A stretch of 64,000 nucleotides of DNA from Bizionia sp. (GCA_020631395.1 JAHDHI010000011.1:1-64000); one strand, 5' to 3'; positions 34,239-43,182 are shown, counted from the stretch's first letter. Made by a program: numbers and translations. Notes: generated by a model not told the origin, from the sequence alone.

Positions 34239-36425
34239 TTGAAAAAATTTCCAAATTACAAGCAAACCGAAGCCAAGGATTGTGGTCCCACGTGCATAAA
34301 GATCATTGCCAAGCATTATGGCAAAATCATTAACACCCAACAATTGCGAATCCTCAGTGAAACGACTAGAGAGGGAAGTAGCCTATTGGGGCTTAGTGAA
34401 GCCGTAGAATCAGTAGGCTTTAAATCTCTTGGAATAAAACTAACCTACAAAAAACTCTTAGAAGCCCCATTGCCTTGCATTGTACACTGGAATAAAAATC
34501 ACTACGCAATTGTATACAAAATACACAAAGGAAACATATATGTATCAGATCCAGCCCACGGTTTAATAACCTATGAAAAAAAAGAATTCATTAGCCATTG
34601 GATTGGCAACAATGCAACAGAAGAAACAGAAGAAGGCATTGCTTTGCTTGTTGAACCAACCCCAAAATTCTATCAATCGGAATTTGATGAGGATGAAAAA
34701 TTCGGATTTGGATTCATTTTCAAATACTTGTTCAAATACAAGAAATTCATAATTCAATTGATCATTGGATTGTTGGCGGGCAGCTTACTACAATTGACAT
34801 TCCCTTTTTTAACCCAAAGTGTCGTCGATGTAGGTATTAAAAACCAAGACTTGAACTTCATTTATCTAATACTATTTGCTCAATTATTTTTGTTTGTAGG
34901 AAAGGCATCATTGGAAATAATTAGAAGTTGGATCCTATTGCACCTTAGTACACGAATCAACATTTCTCTGATTTCGGATTTTTTCATCAAGTTGATGAAA
35001 TTGCCCATCTCCTATTTCGATGTTCGCATGACTGGGGATCTGCTACAAAGAATAAACGATCACAAACGAATAGAAAGAATACTTACCACCTCTTCTCTTA
35101 CTGTTTTATTTTCCTTTTTCAACCTCATGATATTCAGTTTGGTATTAGGCTACTATAGCTTGCAAATATTCGGGGTATTCGTATTGGGAAGTCTCATGTA
35201 CTTTGGCTGGGTATTGTTCTTCTTCAAGAAACGGAAAGAGCTTGATTACAAACGGTTTTCACAAGTAAGTCAAGAACAAAGCAAGGTCATTGAGTTGATA
35301 AACGGAATGCAAGAAATAAAGCTTCACAATGCTGAAAGACGCATGCGATGGAATTGGGAATATGTACAAGCTCGTTTATTTAAAGTTGCCACCAAAAGTC
35401 TAGCTTTGGAACAAACCCAAAGCGTAGGATCAAACTTCATCAATGAACTTAAAAACATGTTCATCACCATTCTATCTGCCAAACTAGTCATTGATGGACA
35501 AATTACATTGGGAATGATGATGGCCATTAGTTACATAGTAGGTCAATTAAACGGGCCTATTGTACAACTAATCAATTTTATGAGGGATGTACAAGATGCA
35601 CAAATCTCCATTGATAGATTAGGGGAAATCCACAATATGGAAGATGAAGAAAAACCAGAAGACCAAAAGCTCATCAACATTCCAGAAAACCCGACAATTA
35701 AATTGAATACTGTCTCTTTTAGATATACAGGTGGTTTGGAGCCTGTATTAAAAGACTTGTCCCTTGAAATCCCTGCAAATAAAACAACTGCCATCGTTGG
35801 TGTTAGTGGGAGTGGCAAAACTACCTTAATGAAATTGCTACTTGGTTTTTATCTGGTGGACAAAGGTGACATAATGGTTAACAGCTTCAATCTGAAAAAC
35901 ATTTCACAAAGCGAATGGAGAAGAAATTGTGGAGTGGTGATGCAAGAGGGCTATATTTTTAACGATACCATTGCAAAAAACATTGCCGTAGGTGAAGATC
36001 ACGTAGATACAGAGAAATTAGCACATGCAATAGACGTGGCCAACATATCTGACTATATAGATGGGCTTCCATTGGGTTATAACACAAAAATAGGAAGCGA
36101 AGGAAATGGGCTTAGTACTGGACAAAAACAACGATTGTTAATTGCACGATCAGTCTATAAAAATCCAAAGATTCTATTTTTTGACGAAGCAACCAGTGCC
36201 TTGGACGCCAATAATGAAAAGGTGATCATGGGAAAATTAAATGAATTCTTTTCAAACAAGACAGCCGTAGTCATTGCTCATAGACTGAGTACCGTAAAAA
36301 AAGCGCATCAAATAGTAGTATTGGATAAAGGAAAGATCAAAGAAAAAGGAACTCATGAGGAGTTAATCAAATTAAATGGAAGCTATTACCATCTCGTAAA
36401 AAACCAATTGGATTTAGGTAAATAA
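34239..36425 (+). CDS. C39 peptidase-containing ABC exporter (PCAT)
   Basis: 728 residues, TTG start. N-terminal C39 peptidase: QTEAKDCGPTC with Gln9 and Cys15, His88 in NHYAIVYK and Asp104 in SDPAHG, a complete catalytic set. Six transmembrane segments (about 165-440) follow, then an ATPase domain with Walker A GVSGSGKT, signature LSTGQKQR, Walker B ILFFDEAT and the H-loop AHRLST. Such proteins cut the leader after Gly-Gly and export the core peptide. Flanking GG-leader peptides are the obvious substrates, with the HlyD protein as adaptor. Confidence 0.95.
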   Translation: MKKFPNYKQTEAKDCGPTCIKIIAKHYGKIINTQQLRILSETTREGSSLLGLSEAVESVGFKSLGIKLTYKKLLEAPLPCIVHWNKNHYAIVYKIHKGNIYVSDPAHGLITYEKKEFISHWIGNNATEETEEGIALLVEPTPKFYQSEFDEDEKFGFGFIFKYLFKYKKFIIQLIIGLLAGSLLQLTFPFLTQSVVDVGIKNQDLNFIYLILFAQLFLFVGKASLEIIRSWILLHLSTRINISLISDFFIKLMKLPISYFDVRMTGDLLQRINDHKRIERILTTSSLTVLFSFFNLMIFSLVLGYYSLQIFGVFVLGSLMYFGWVLFFFKKRKELDYKRFSQVSQEQSKVIELINGMQEIKLHNAERRMRWNWEYVQARLFKVATKSLALEQTQSVGSNFINELKNMFITILSAKLVIDGQITLGMMMAISYIVGQLNGPIVQLINFMRDVQDAQISIDRLGEIHNMEDEEKPEDQKLINIPENPTIKLNTVSFRYTGGLEPVLKDLSLEIPANKTTAIVGVSGSGKTTLMKLLLGFYLVDKGDIMVNSFNLKNISQSEWRRNCGVVMQEGYIFNDTIAKNIAVGEDHVDTEKLAHAIDVANISDYIDGLPLGYNTKIGSEGNGLSTGQKQRLLIARSVYKNPKILFFDEATSALDANNEKVIMGKLNEFFSNKTAVVIAHRLSTVKKAHQIVVLDKGKIKEKGTHEELIKLNGSYYHLVKNQLDLGK

Positions 36426-36440
36426 CACATAGAAACATTC

Positions 36441-36478
36441 TCTTGCGAGGAATAGACACAAACCTTGAGTGTCTTTAA
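36441..36478 (+). promoter_or_regulatory. Two-hairpin 5' element, copy 2
   Basis: CTTGCGAG (G-U-tolerant version of CTCGCGAG), then AGACAC (36454-36459) and GTGTCT (36469-36474) around a 9-base loop, then TTAAA. It lies 42 bp before peptide 2 and right after the exporter stop codon. Confidence 0.65.
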
Positions 36479-36588
36479 AATGTTCAAGGGTTTAATTACA
36501 ATTAATCAAATCATTTAAAAATGAAAAAACAAATCTCAAATTTAGGAAAAGCTTTAAACAAAGCTGAACAAAAACAAATCAATGGAGG
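36442..36588 (+). repeat. Direct repeat copy 1: 5' element, spacer and leader coding region
   Basis: About 147 bp that recurs almost unchanged at 36737-36880. The similarity covers the two hairpins, an AT-rich spacer, the ATG and the whole leader down to the Gly-Gly codons, and stops exactly where the core begins. Confidence 0.75.
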
Positions 36589-36727
36589 AGACAAGTGTCT
36601 TGGAATGCCTGGCCCCAGTTGCTATGGAATGCCTGGAATGAATTGTGGTAGTTGTGAAGATTACAATGCCTTACCTCCTAAATATCAAACATGCGTAATG
36701 GTTTACGTAGGTTGCTTTTCAGTTTAA
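36521..36727 (+). CDS. GG-leader six-cysteine peptide 2
   Basis: 68 residues. Leader MKKQISNLGKALNKAEQKQI then NGG (21-23), core of 45 residues. Six cysteines (26, 34, 42, 45, 58, 65). The core starts with an internal repeat, CLGMPGPSC then CYGMPGMNC. The spacing differs from peptide 1, so a knottin fold is not implied. Transported by the neighbouring C39 exporter by inference from the leader. No known bacteriocin recognised. Confidence 0.78.
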   Translation: MKKQISNLGKALNKAEQKQINGGDKCLGMPGPSCYGMPGMNCGSCEDYNALPPKYQTCVMVYVGCFSV

Positions 36728-36735
36728 AACAATTA

Positions 36736-36774
36736 TCTCGCGAGGATATAGACACAAACCTTGAGTGTCTTTAA
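36736..36774 (+). promoter_or_regulatory. Two-hairpin 5' element, copy 3
   Basis: CTCGCGAG (36737-36744), AGACAC (36750-36755) and GTGTCT (36765-36770) around a 9-base loop, then TTAAA; 38 bp before peptide 3. Confidence 0.65.
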
Positions 36775-36880
36775 ATGTTCAAGGATTTAATTACAATTAA
36801 ATCACTTTAAAAATGAAAAAATCAATTTCAAACTTAGGAAAAGCTTTAAACAAAGCTGAACAAAAACAAATCAATGGAGG
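36737..36880 (+). repeat. Direct repeat copy 2: 5' element, spacer and leader coding region
   Basis: Partner of the repeat at 36442-36588. Leaders differ only by a few substitutions (Gln/Ser at residue 4), while the cores after Gly-Gly share nothing but six cysteines. Confidence 0.75.
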
Positions 36881-37049
36881 TCAAGTACCTAGTTACTGTT
36901 TCGACAATGCACCTGGATATGAAGCAGAGTGTAGAGAAATAGCATTAGGTGACTTTATGAATGGTGGTTGTCCAACTTGGAACCCTTGTTTTAGTTCGGG
37001 ACCAATGGGTTGCACAGACATGTGCATGAGTGATCCCACTCCAAGATAG
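36813..37049 (+). CDS. GG-leader six-cysteine peptide 3
   Basis: 78 residues; leader nearly identical to peptide 2, cut expected after Gly22-Gly23, core of 55 residues. Six cysteines (29, 40, 53, 59, 67, 71), again an even number suited to three disulfides, with an acidic, Pro/Gly-rich core. No named family. It ends the peptide pair located between exporter and HlyD genes. Confidence 0.78.
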   Translation: MKKSISNLGKALNKAEQKQINGGQVPSYCFDNAPGYEAECREIALGDFMNGGCPTWNPCFSSGPMGCTDMCMSDPTPR

Positions 37050-37134
37050 CCAACTATGTACAAATAAGCTCGTGGTAAACATTAAACAAGGAAACGAAAC
37101 CCTTTCATACACATATCGTGAGTTATTTATAGTT

Positions 37135-37172
37135 TGACTGTAGTTGCTTTTTTTGTAAAGGCAACTCAGTCA
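37135..37172 (+). repeat. Hairpin before the HlyD gene
   Basis: A 12-bp stem (TGACTG, bulged T, AGTTGC pairing with GCAACTCAGTCA) encloses a loop containing a T-run. There is no T-run after the stem. It may attenuate or stabilise transcripts between the peptide genes and hlyD. Confidence 0.5.
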
Positions 37173-37221
37173 TTCTTTCAGGAATTCAATATCGTCTTTA
37201 ATATTGCCATACTATTAAATC

Positions 37222-38505
37222 ATGCCAGAAAACACCCAAGATATAGAAATAAGAAGTGAAGAAGTACAAGAAATACTAAGCTATGTCCCCAATTGGATGA
37301 TTCGTTGGGGAAACACCTTGTTCTTTTTGTTGATTCTAATGTTGTTGTTTATTTCTTGGTTTGTAAAATACCCCGATGTCATTACTACCGAGGTGATGAT
37401 AACGACCTCATTTCCTCCAGAAAAAATCTATGCGAAATCTGGTGGTCAATTTGAAGTTTTTTTAATCAACGAAGAAGAAAACATTGAAAAACACCAAGTT
37501 TTAGCCGTCATAGAAAATAGTGCATCCTATAAAGACGTATTGCTATTGAAAAGCATTGTAGACACCATTCAATATGAACAAAATCTATCTTTTCCCATAG
37601 ATAAAATCCCTCCTTTAATTCTAGGAGACATAACTACTAGTTACTCTCAATTTGAAAACGACCATACAGAATACATCTTGAACAATGAGTTGACACCCTA
37701 TAAATCAGAAACCTTTGCCAATAGAATGTCTGTTATAGAAGCCAAGGGAAGATTACAAATACTATTATCGCAAAAAGATTTAAACTTAAAAGAGTTAGAA
37801 TATAAGTTAAGCGATTTGAATCGTAGCAGAAAGATGTATGAAAAAGGAGTGATTGCCAAGAAAGAAAAAGACCAAAAAGAATTGGAGTATTTACAAGCAG
37901 CACGTTCCTACAAAAACTTGGAATCTTCCACTTCACAAATAAGAGAACTGTTAGAAAACTCCAAAAAGAATTTAGAAGGCACTTCAATCAAAAAAACTCA
38001 AAGTGACACGAGATTGCAAAAGAAAGCAATTCAATCATTCCGTTATTTGAAAAAAGCAATTAAAGACTGGGAGAAAATGTATGCTTTAAAATCATCCATT
38101 GCAGGAAAAGTGTCTTTCTTGTCCTATTGGAATAAAAATCAAACAGTAAAAACCGGAGATTTAATTTTCACCATCATACCGCAAAGAAACACTTCATTCA
38201 TTGGAAAAATAAATGCCCCCGCCTCAAATTCTGGAAAGATAAAAAAACTGCAAAAGGTACAAATCAAACTATTGAACTATCCTTCGGATGAATTTGGTGA
38301 ACTGAACGGGAAAGTAAAATCAATATCATTGATACCTGACGAACAAGGGTATTATTTGATAGATGTCGATTTACCTAGAGAATTAATAACCACCTATGAT
38401 AAAAAAATAGACTTCCGTCAAGAAATGAAGGGAAGTGCCGATATCGTTACAGAGGATTTACGATTAATAGAACGTTTTTTCTATCGACTTAAAGATGTTT
38501 TCTAG
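37222..38505 (+). CDS. HlyD-family membrane fusion protein
   Basis: 427 residues: short cytoplasmic N-terminus, one transmembrane helix (about 32-50), a lipoyl/barrel segment (KIYAKSGGQFEVFLINEEENI), a long helical hairpin (about 150-270) and the returning barrel part (SSIAGKVSFLSYWNKNQTVKTGDLIFTIIP). Such adaptors link a C39 ABC exporter to an outer-membrane TolC-like channel, which is not in this window. It ends the peptide-export cluster, 19 bp before an inserted IS element. Confidence 0.9.
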   Translation: MPENTQDIEIRSEEVQEILSYVPNWMIRWGNTLFFLLILMLLFISWFVKYPDVITTEVMITTSFPPEKIYAKSGGQFEVFLINEEENIEKHQVLAVIENSASYKDVLLLKSIVDTIQYEQNLSFPIDKIPPLILGDITTSYSQFENDHTEYILNNELTPYKSETFANRMSVIEAKGRLQILLSQKDLNLKELEYKLSDLNRSRKMYEKGVIAKKEKDQKELEYLQAARSYKNLESSTSQIRELLENSKKNLEGTSIKKTQSDTRLQKKAIQSFRYLKKAIKDWEKMYALKSSIAGKVSFLSYWNKNQTVKTGDLIFTIIPQRNTSFIGKINAPASNSGKIKKLQKVQIKLLNYPSDEFGELNGKVKSISLIPDEQGYYLIDVDLPRELITTYDKKIDFRQEMKGSADIVTEDLRLIERFFYRLKDVF

Positions 38506-38516
38506 CATTGAAAACA

Positions 38517-38524
38517 GACTCATT
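38517..38524. repeat. Left target-site duplication of the IS256-family element
   Basis: GACTCATT, repeated exactly at 39864-39871 on the other side of the element. Confidence 0.9.
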
Positions 38525-39863
38525 GAGGGTGTAAACTGAACTCTGTCTAAGATGAATTAGAATATTAATTTAACTTAGATAGAAAAATGAAAACAACAGC
38601 ACAAACAGAATTAGAGAGAAAAGTGCTTGACCAATTTATGTCAGGCAAAAATCTTTTCGGCAAAGACGGTGCATTTGCTCCGATGTTAAAGAATGTAATT
38701 GAAAAAGCCCTTGAGGCTGAGATGGCAGGCCATTTGGATGAAAAAGAGCGTTCTGGGGGCAACAAGCGCAATGGCCGTGGCAAGAAAACGGTCAAGAGTG
38801 GTTTTGGCACTTTTGACATTGACACTCCCCAAGATCGCCAGAGCAATTTTGAACCCGAACTGGTAAAGAAACGTCAAACCATTCTAGCAGATAACCTTTC
38901 CGAGAAGATCATTGGTCTCTATGGTCTTGGGATGAGCTACCGAGATATATCCTCTCATATCAAAGAGATGTATGATACTGATATTTCTCACACGGTATTG
39001 AGTCAAATTACCGATCGTATCATTCCAGATGTAAAAACTTGGCAAAATCGCCCCTTAGAGCCTCTATACTGCATTGTCTGGCTCGATGCGATGCATTACA
39101 AGGTCAAAGTCGATGGCAAGATACAACACAAGGCACTCTACAATGTATTGGGTATCAACAAAGATGGCTGCAAGGAAATATTGGGAATGTACCTCTCAGA
39201 GAGCGAAGGTGCTAACTTCTGGCTTGCGGTATTGACAGATTTACAACAACGTGGGTTAGAAGACATCTTAATTGCCTGTACAGACAATCTCAAAGGCTTT
39301 ACACAGGCGATACTGAGTATATATCCAAAGACACAGGTTCAGCTCTGCATCGTGCATCAAATACGGAATTCTTTGAAGTATATCGCTTCCAAGGATCAAA
39401 AGGAATTCATGAAAGACTTGAAACGTGTTTACAGGGCTACGGGTAAACAAACAGCAGAAGACGAGCTACTTCTTTTAGGAGAGAAATGGGGGGATAAATA
39501 TCCTGTAGTGATTGAATCTTGGGAACGTAACTGGGAACAGCTCTCTCAATATTTTCAGTATACACAGCCCATTAGAAAGATCATCTATACAACTAATGCT
39601 GTAGAAGGGTTCCACCGCCAAGTGCGTAAGGTCACCAAAACCAAAGGAGCATTTACAAATGATATGGCACTACTCAAGCTGGTCTATCTGGTCACAAAGA
39701 ACATAGAAAAGAAATGGACGGCTCCACTGCATAACTGGAGTTTGACCGTTCAACAACTTTACATTAAATTTGGAGATAGAATCCAACTGGATTTAGCAAC
39801 CAATTCTATTGGGACTAGTCCCAATAGAATTGAACCATCAGACAGAGTTTAATTTACAGACCC
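38525..39863 (+). mobile_element. IS256-family insertion sequence, complete (1339 bp)
   Basis: Bounded by imperfect 24-bp inverted repeats (38525-38548 and 39840-39863) sharing the inner AACTCTGTCT, and by an 8-bp direct duplication GACTCATT on both sides, as expected for IS256 elements. The single transposase frame is intact, so the element looks recent and possibly active. It landed between the HlyD gene and the valS terminator without breaking a gene. Confidence 0.93.
38587..39852 (+). CDS. IS256-family (mutator-type) transposase
   Basis: 421 residues, full length for the family. The N-terminal GHLDEKERSGGNKRNGRGKKTV stretch (about 48-69) binds DNA; the DDE core shows VWLDAMH, ACTDNLKG and TNAVEGFHRQ, the three expected acidic sites. 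The C-terminal end overlaps the right inverted repeat. Intact frame. Confidence 0.95.
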   Translation: MKTTAQTELERKVLDQFMSGKNLFGKDGAFAPMLKNVIEKALEAEMAGHLDEKERSGGNKRNGRGKKTVKSGFGTFDIDTPQDRQSNFEPELVKKRQTILADNLSEKIIGLYGLGMSYRDISSHIKEMYDTDISHTVLSQITDRIIPDVKTWQNRPLEPLYCIVWLDAMHYKVKVDGKIQHKALYNVLGINKDGCKEILGMYLSESEGANFWLAVLTDLQQRGLEDILIACTDNLKGFTQAILSIYPKTQVQLCIVHQIRNSLKYIASKDQKEFMKDLKRVYRATGKQTAEDELLLLGEKWGDKYPVVIESWERNWEQLSQYFQYTQPIRKIIYTTNAVEGFHRQVRKVTKTKGAFTNDMALLKLVYLVTKNIEKKWTAPLHNWSLTVQQLYIKFGDRIQLDLATNSIGTSPNRIEPSDRV

Positions 39864-39871
39864 GACTCATT
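39864..39871. repeat. Right target-site duplication of the IS256-family element
   Basis: GACTCATT, the exact copy of 38517-38524. Confidence 0.9.
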
Positions 39872-39886
39872 TCATCAATCAATAAG

Positions 39887-39917
39887 AAAAAGCCTTTCCT
39901 AATTAGGAAAGGCTTTT
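39887..39917. terminator. Bidirectional terminator after valS
   Basis: Stem AAAAGCCTTTCCT with its complement around a 4-base AATT loop, A-run on one side and T-run on the other. It lies 22 bp beyond the valS stop and also blocks transcription leaving the IS element. Confidence 0.85.
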
Positions 39918-39938
39918 AAATATAGTCATTTTTAATCC

Positions 39939-42572
39939 TTATTGCAACGAAGCCAAACTAGTCTTCAAGGTTTCTATTTTTGCCAAAGCATCAGATTCCT
40001 TTTTACGCTCATTGGCTATAACTTGCTCTGGAGCTCCTGCAACAAAACGCTCATTGGACAGTTTCTTCTGTACGGATTTCAAGAATCCTTCTGTATAATT
40101 CAACTCGTCAGACAGTTTTTTAATCTCTGCATCAACATCGATCCTTCCTCCCATCGGCACGAAATATTCGTTCGATTTCACTCTAAAGGTCAATGCACCA
40201 TCCACTGTTTCTGTCACGTAATCCACACTTCCTAGATTTCCTAGTTTAGCTATGACCTCGTCAAAGGTGGTCGTTGTCTTCTCATTGTTTATTATCGAAA
40301 ATCCAATGGCGTCCTTAAATGGAATGTTCTTTTGTTTTCTAATGTTTCTTATACCAGAAATCACCTCCGAAGCAAAATCAAATTCAGAAATCAAACTTTC
40401 GTTTACAGGTTTGGTTTCTGGCCATTTGGAAATTATCAATGCTTCTTCTGGAGTTCTTTCCGAGATTTGATGCCAAATTTCTTCAGTCAAGAAGGGCATG
40501 AATGGATGCACTATCTTTAAATTGTCTTCAAAAATGGACATTACGCTATTGTATGTCTTCTTATCTATTGGTTGTTGATATGCTGGTTTAACCATTTCTA
40601 GCAACCATCCACAAAAGTCATCGTAAATCAGCTTGTAAATAGCCATCAAGGCATCGCTCAATCTGTACTTGCCGAAATGATCTTCAATTTCCATGAGCGC
40701 CTTTTGAAACTTCGACTCAAACCACTCGATTGCAATTTTACTCGAATTTGGTTGCTCAATATCTTCCACACTCCAAATCGTCGTTAGATAGAGGGCACTC
40801 CATAGTTTGTTCCCAAGCCCTTTTCCTTGTTGGCATAAGGCTTCATCAAACATTAAATCGTTTCCTGCTGCACTACTTAGCAATAAACCTACACGAACTC
40901 CATCTGCGCTGTATTCTTCGATGAGCTTCAATGCATCGGGAGAATTCCCCAATGACTTGCTCATTTTTCGACGTTGCTTGTCACGAACCAGACCTGTCAA
41001 ATACACATTGTTAAATGGCTTTTCTCCTTTGTACTCGTACCCTGATATAATCATACGAGCTACCCAGAAAAACAAGATGTCTGGCCCTGTTACCAAATCG
41101 TTTGTTGGATAGTAGTATTTTATATCTTCATTTTCAGGGTTTCTAATCCCATCGAACACGCTCATTGGCCACAACCAAGAGGAAAACCAAGTATCCAGAG
41201 CATCTGTATCCTGCTTTAAATCTCCTGTCTTCAAGGCTGTGTTTCCTGTTTTTTCTTGTGCTTTGACTAAAGCTTCTTCCTTGTTTTCCGCCACAACGAA
41301 ATCTTCTTTCCCGTCTCCATAGAAATAGGCTGGAATTTGTTGCCCCCAAAGCAACTGCCTGGAAATGTTCCAATCCCGAATGTTTTCCATCCAGTGACGA
41401 TACGTATTTTCAAATTTCTTCGGAAATAAATTAATTTCAGAATCCTCTCCTAAAACGGCTTTAATGGCAGGTTTCACCAACTCTTCCATTTTCAAGAACC
41501 ATTGATCACTCAATCTTGGTTCGATAACTGCTTTTGTCCTTTCGGATGTCCCTACTTTGTTTACATGTGTTTCTGTTTTTGCCAACACGCCTGTTTCCTC
41601 CAATAGTTTTGCTACGGCTTTTCTTGCCACAAAACGATCTTGGCCTTCAAACTGCATTCCGAAGCTATTCAAAGAAGCATCTTCGTTGAAGATGTCCACA
41701 ACTTCCAATTTGTGCTTGTCTCCTAAAATTTTATCATTTTCATCGTGCGCAGGTGTAACTTTCAAACATCCCGTTCCAAATTCCACATCTACATATTCAT
41801 CTTCTATGATTGGAATTACCCTGTTGCAAATAGGCACGATTGCATTTTTTCCTTTTAGGTGTGAAAAACGCTCATCGTTTGGATTGATGCATATAGCAGT
41901 ATCCCCAAAAATGGTTTCAGGTCTCGTCGTGGCGATCGTCAACGTATCCTTACTTCCTTCAATCTTGTAATTCAAATAGTATAACAAGCCTTGGCGCTCT
42001 TCATGAATCACTTCCTCATCGGACAATGTCGTTTTGGCCTCAGGATCCCAATTTACCATTCTATATCCTCTATAGATCAACCCCTTTTCATGCAAGTCTA
42101 CAAATACCTTTATTACAGCTTCTGACATATCGTCATCCATTGTGAATTTTGTTCTGTCCCAATCACATGAACACCCTAATTTTTTAAGCTGTTCTAGGAT
42201 TACGCCTCCATACTCTTCCGTCCATTCCCATGCATGTTTCAAGAATTCCTCACGAGTCAGGTCATTCTTGTCAATCCCTTGTTCTTTCAATTTAGCCACT
42301 ACCTTTGCTTCTGTTGCAATGGAAGCATGATCCGTCCCTGGCACCCAACATGCATTTTTGCCAAGCAATCTAGCACGGCGAATCAACACATCTTGAATGG
42401 TGTTGTTCAACATATGCCCCATATGTAACACTCCTGTGACGTTTGGAGGCGGAATAACGATCGTATACGGTTCTCTTTCGTCTGGTGTAGAGTGAAAATA
42501 ATTGTTTTTCATCCAGTAGTCGTACCACTTGCTTTCTACCTGTTTTGCATCATATTTTGATGGAATGCTCAT
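39939..42572 (-). CDS. valS: Valyl-tRNA synthetase
   Basis: 877 residues, normal for bacterial ValRS (class Ia). HIGH-type motif HMGH in PPNVTGVLHMGHML, editing-domain TTRPETIFGDTA, KMSKS in RRKMSKSLGNSPD, anticodon-binding region, and a C-terminal coiled coil (about 815-877) typical of ValRS. It charges tRNA-Val and edits Thr-tRNA. Monocistronic. Confidence 0.97.
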   Translation of the reverse strand: MSIPSKYDAKQVESKWYDYWMKNNYFHSTPDEREPYTIVIPPPNVTGVLHMGHMLNNTIQDVLIRRARLLGKNACWVPGTDHASIATEAKVVAKLKEQGIDKNDLTREEFLKHAWEWTEEYGGVILEQLKKLGCSCDWDRTKFTMDDDMSEAVIKVFVDLHEKGLIYRGYRMVNWDPEAKTTLSDEEVIHEERQGLLYYLNYKIEGSKDTLTIATTRPETIFGDTAICINPNDERFSHLKGKNAIVPICNRVIPIIEDEYVDVEFGTGCLKVTPAHDENDKILGDKHKLEVVDIFNEDASLNSFGMQFEGQDRFVARKAVAKLLEETGVLAKTETHVNKVGTSERTKAVIEPRLSDQWFLKMEELVKPAIKAVLGEDSEINLFPKKFENTYRHWMENIRDWNISRQLLWGQQIPAYFYGDGKEDFVVAENKEEALVKAQEKTGNTALKTGDLKQDTDALDTWFSSWLWPMSVFDGIRNPENEDIKYYYPTNDLVTGPDILFFWVARMIISGYEYKGEKPFNNVYLTGLVRDKQRRKMSKSLGNSPDALKLIEEYSADGVRVGLLLSSAAGNDLMFDEALCQQGKGLGNKLWSALYLTTIWSVEDIEQPNSSKIAIEWFESKFQKALMEIEDHFGKYRLSDALMAIYKLIYDDFCGWLLEMVKPAYQQPIDKKTYNSVMSIFEDNLKIVHPFMPFLTEEIWHQISERTPEEALIISKWPETKPVNESLISEFDFASEVISGIRNIRKQKNIPFKDAIGFSIINNEKTTTTFDEVIAKLGNLGSVDYVTETVDGALTFRVKSNEYFVPMGGRIDVDAEIKKLSDELNYTEGFLKSVQKKLSNERFVAGAPEQVIANERKKESDALAKIETLKTSLASLQ

Positions 42573-42674
42573 ACTTTGGAATAGTTTTTGAAATTAATTA
42601 ACAAAAATACTTATATTTCTGTTTCTGTGAAATTATAACGGATATTAATGTATAGTTAAATAGGTTATATGCAT

Positions 42675-42705
42675 TTGCAAGAGTGCATTACATCTAATAT
42701 TTTTG
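42675..42705 (+). promoter_or_regulatory. Consensus Bacteroidota promoter of the DUF1573 gene
   Basis: TTG (42675-42677), 20-base spacer, TATTTTTG (42698-42705). Transcription would start about 42 bp before the ATG. Confidence 0.75.
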
Positions 42706-42750
42706 CAGAACGAATAAAAAGTAGTTAGATTTACAAATAAATAAAACAAA

Positions 42751-43182
42751 ATGATGATGAAACATTTATTGACAATATTATTTATCGGATTGATTGGTTT
42801 TTCGGTCAACGCCCAAGACAAGGTTGCAAAAATCGAATTCAAAGAAACCACAATAGATTATGGAACCATTGAAAAAGGAGCCAACGGTGTTAGAACCTTT
42901 GAATTCACCAATACCGGTGACGCCCCTTTAATAGTAAGCAAGGTAAGTTCCAGTTGTGGTTGTACGGTTCCAAAAAAACCAAAAGAACCTATCATGCCTG
43001 GAATGAGTGGAGAAATTGAAGTAAAGTACGACACAAAAAGAGTTATGCCTATTAGAAAAACGATCACCGTTATTTCCAATGCTGAAACTCCAACCGTTGC
43101 ACTTAAGATTAAAGGAGAGGTTATTGACCCTTCCAAAACAAGTCCACTAAACAGCAAAAAGAAAAGCGTGATGGAACAGTAA
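42751..43182 (+). CDS. DUF1573 periplasmic protein
   Basis: 143 residues starting with three adjacent ATG codons; which is used cannot be decided. Signal peptide ends near NAQ (residue 22). The DUF1573 Ig-like domain is evident: DYGTIEKGANGVRTFEFTN, then SSCGCTVP (a conserved Cys pair) and PGMSGEIEVKYDT. DUF1573 proteins are abundant in Bacteroidota and of unknown function, resembling ASPM-SPD-2-Hydin domains. The gene has its own promoter and terminator. Confidence 0.88.
   Translation: MMMKHLLTILFIGLIGFSVNAQDKVAKIEFKETTIDYGTIEKGANGVRTFEFTNTGDAPLIVSKVSSSCGCTVPKKPKEPIMPGMSGEIEVKYDTKRVMPIRKTITVISNAETPTVALKIKGEVIDPSKTSPLNSKKKSVMEQ

Noticed and set aside
36441-36774. Repeated blocks as a CRISPR array
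   Set aside because: Only two or three copies, unequal spacing, and the repeats include coding leader sequence.
38686-39450. Minus-strand frames in the IS element
   Set aside because: Antisense shadows of the intact transposase.
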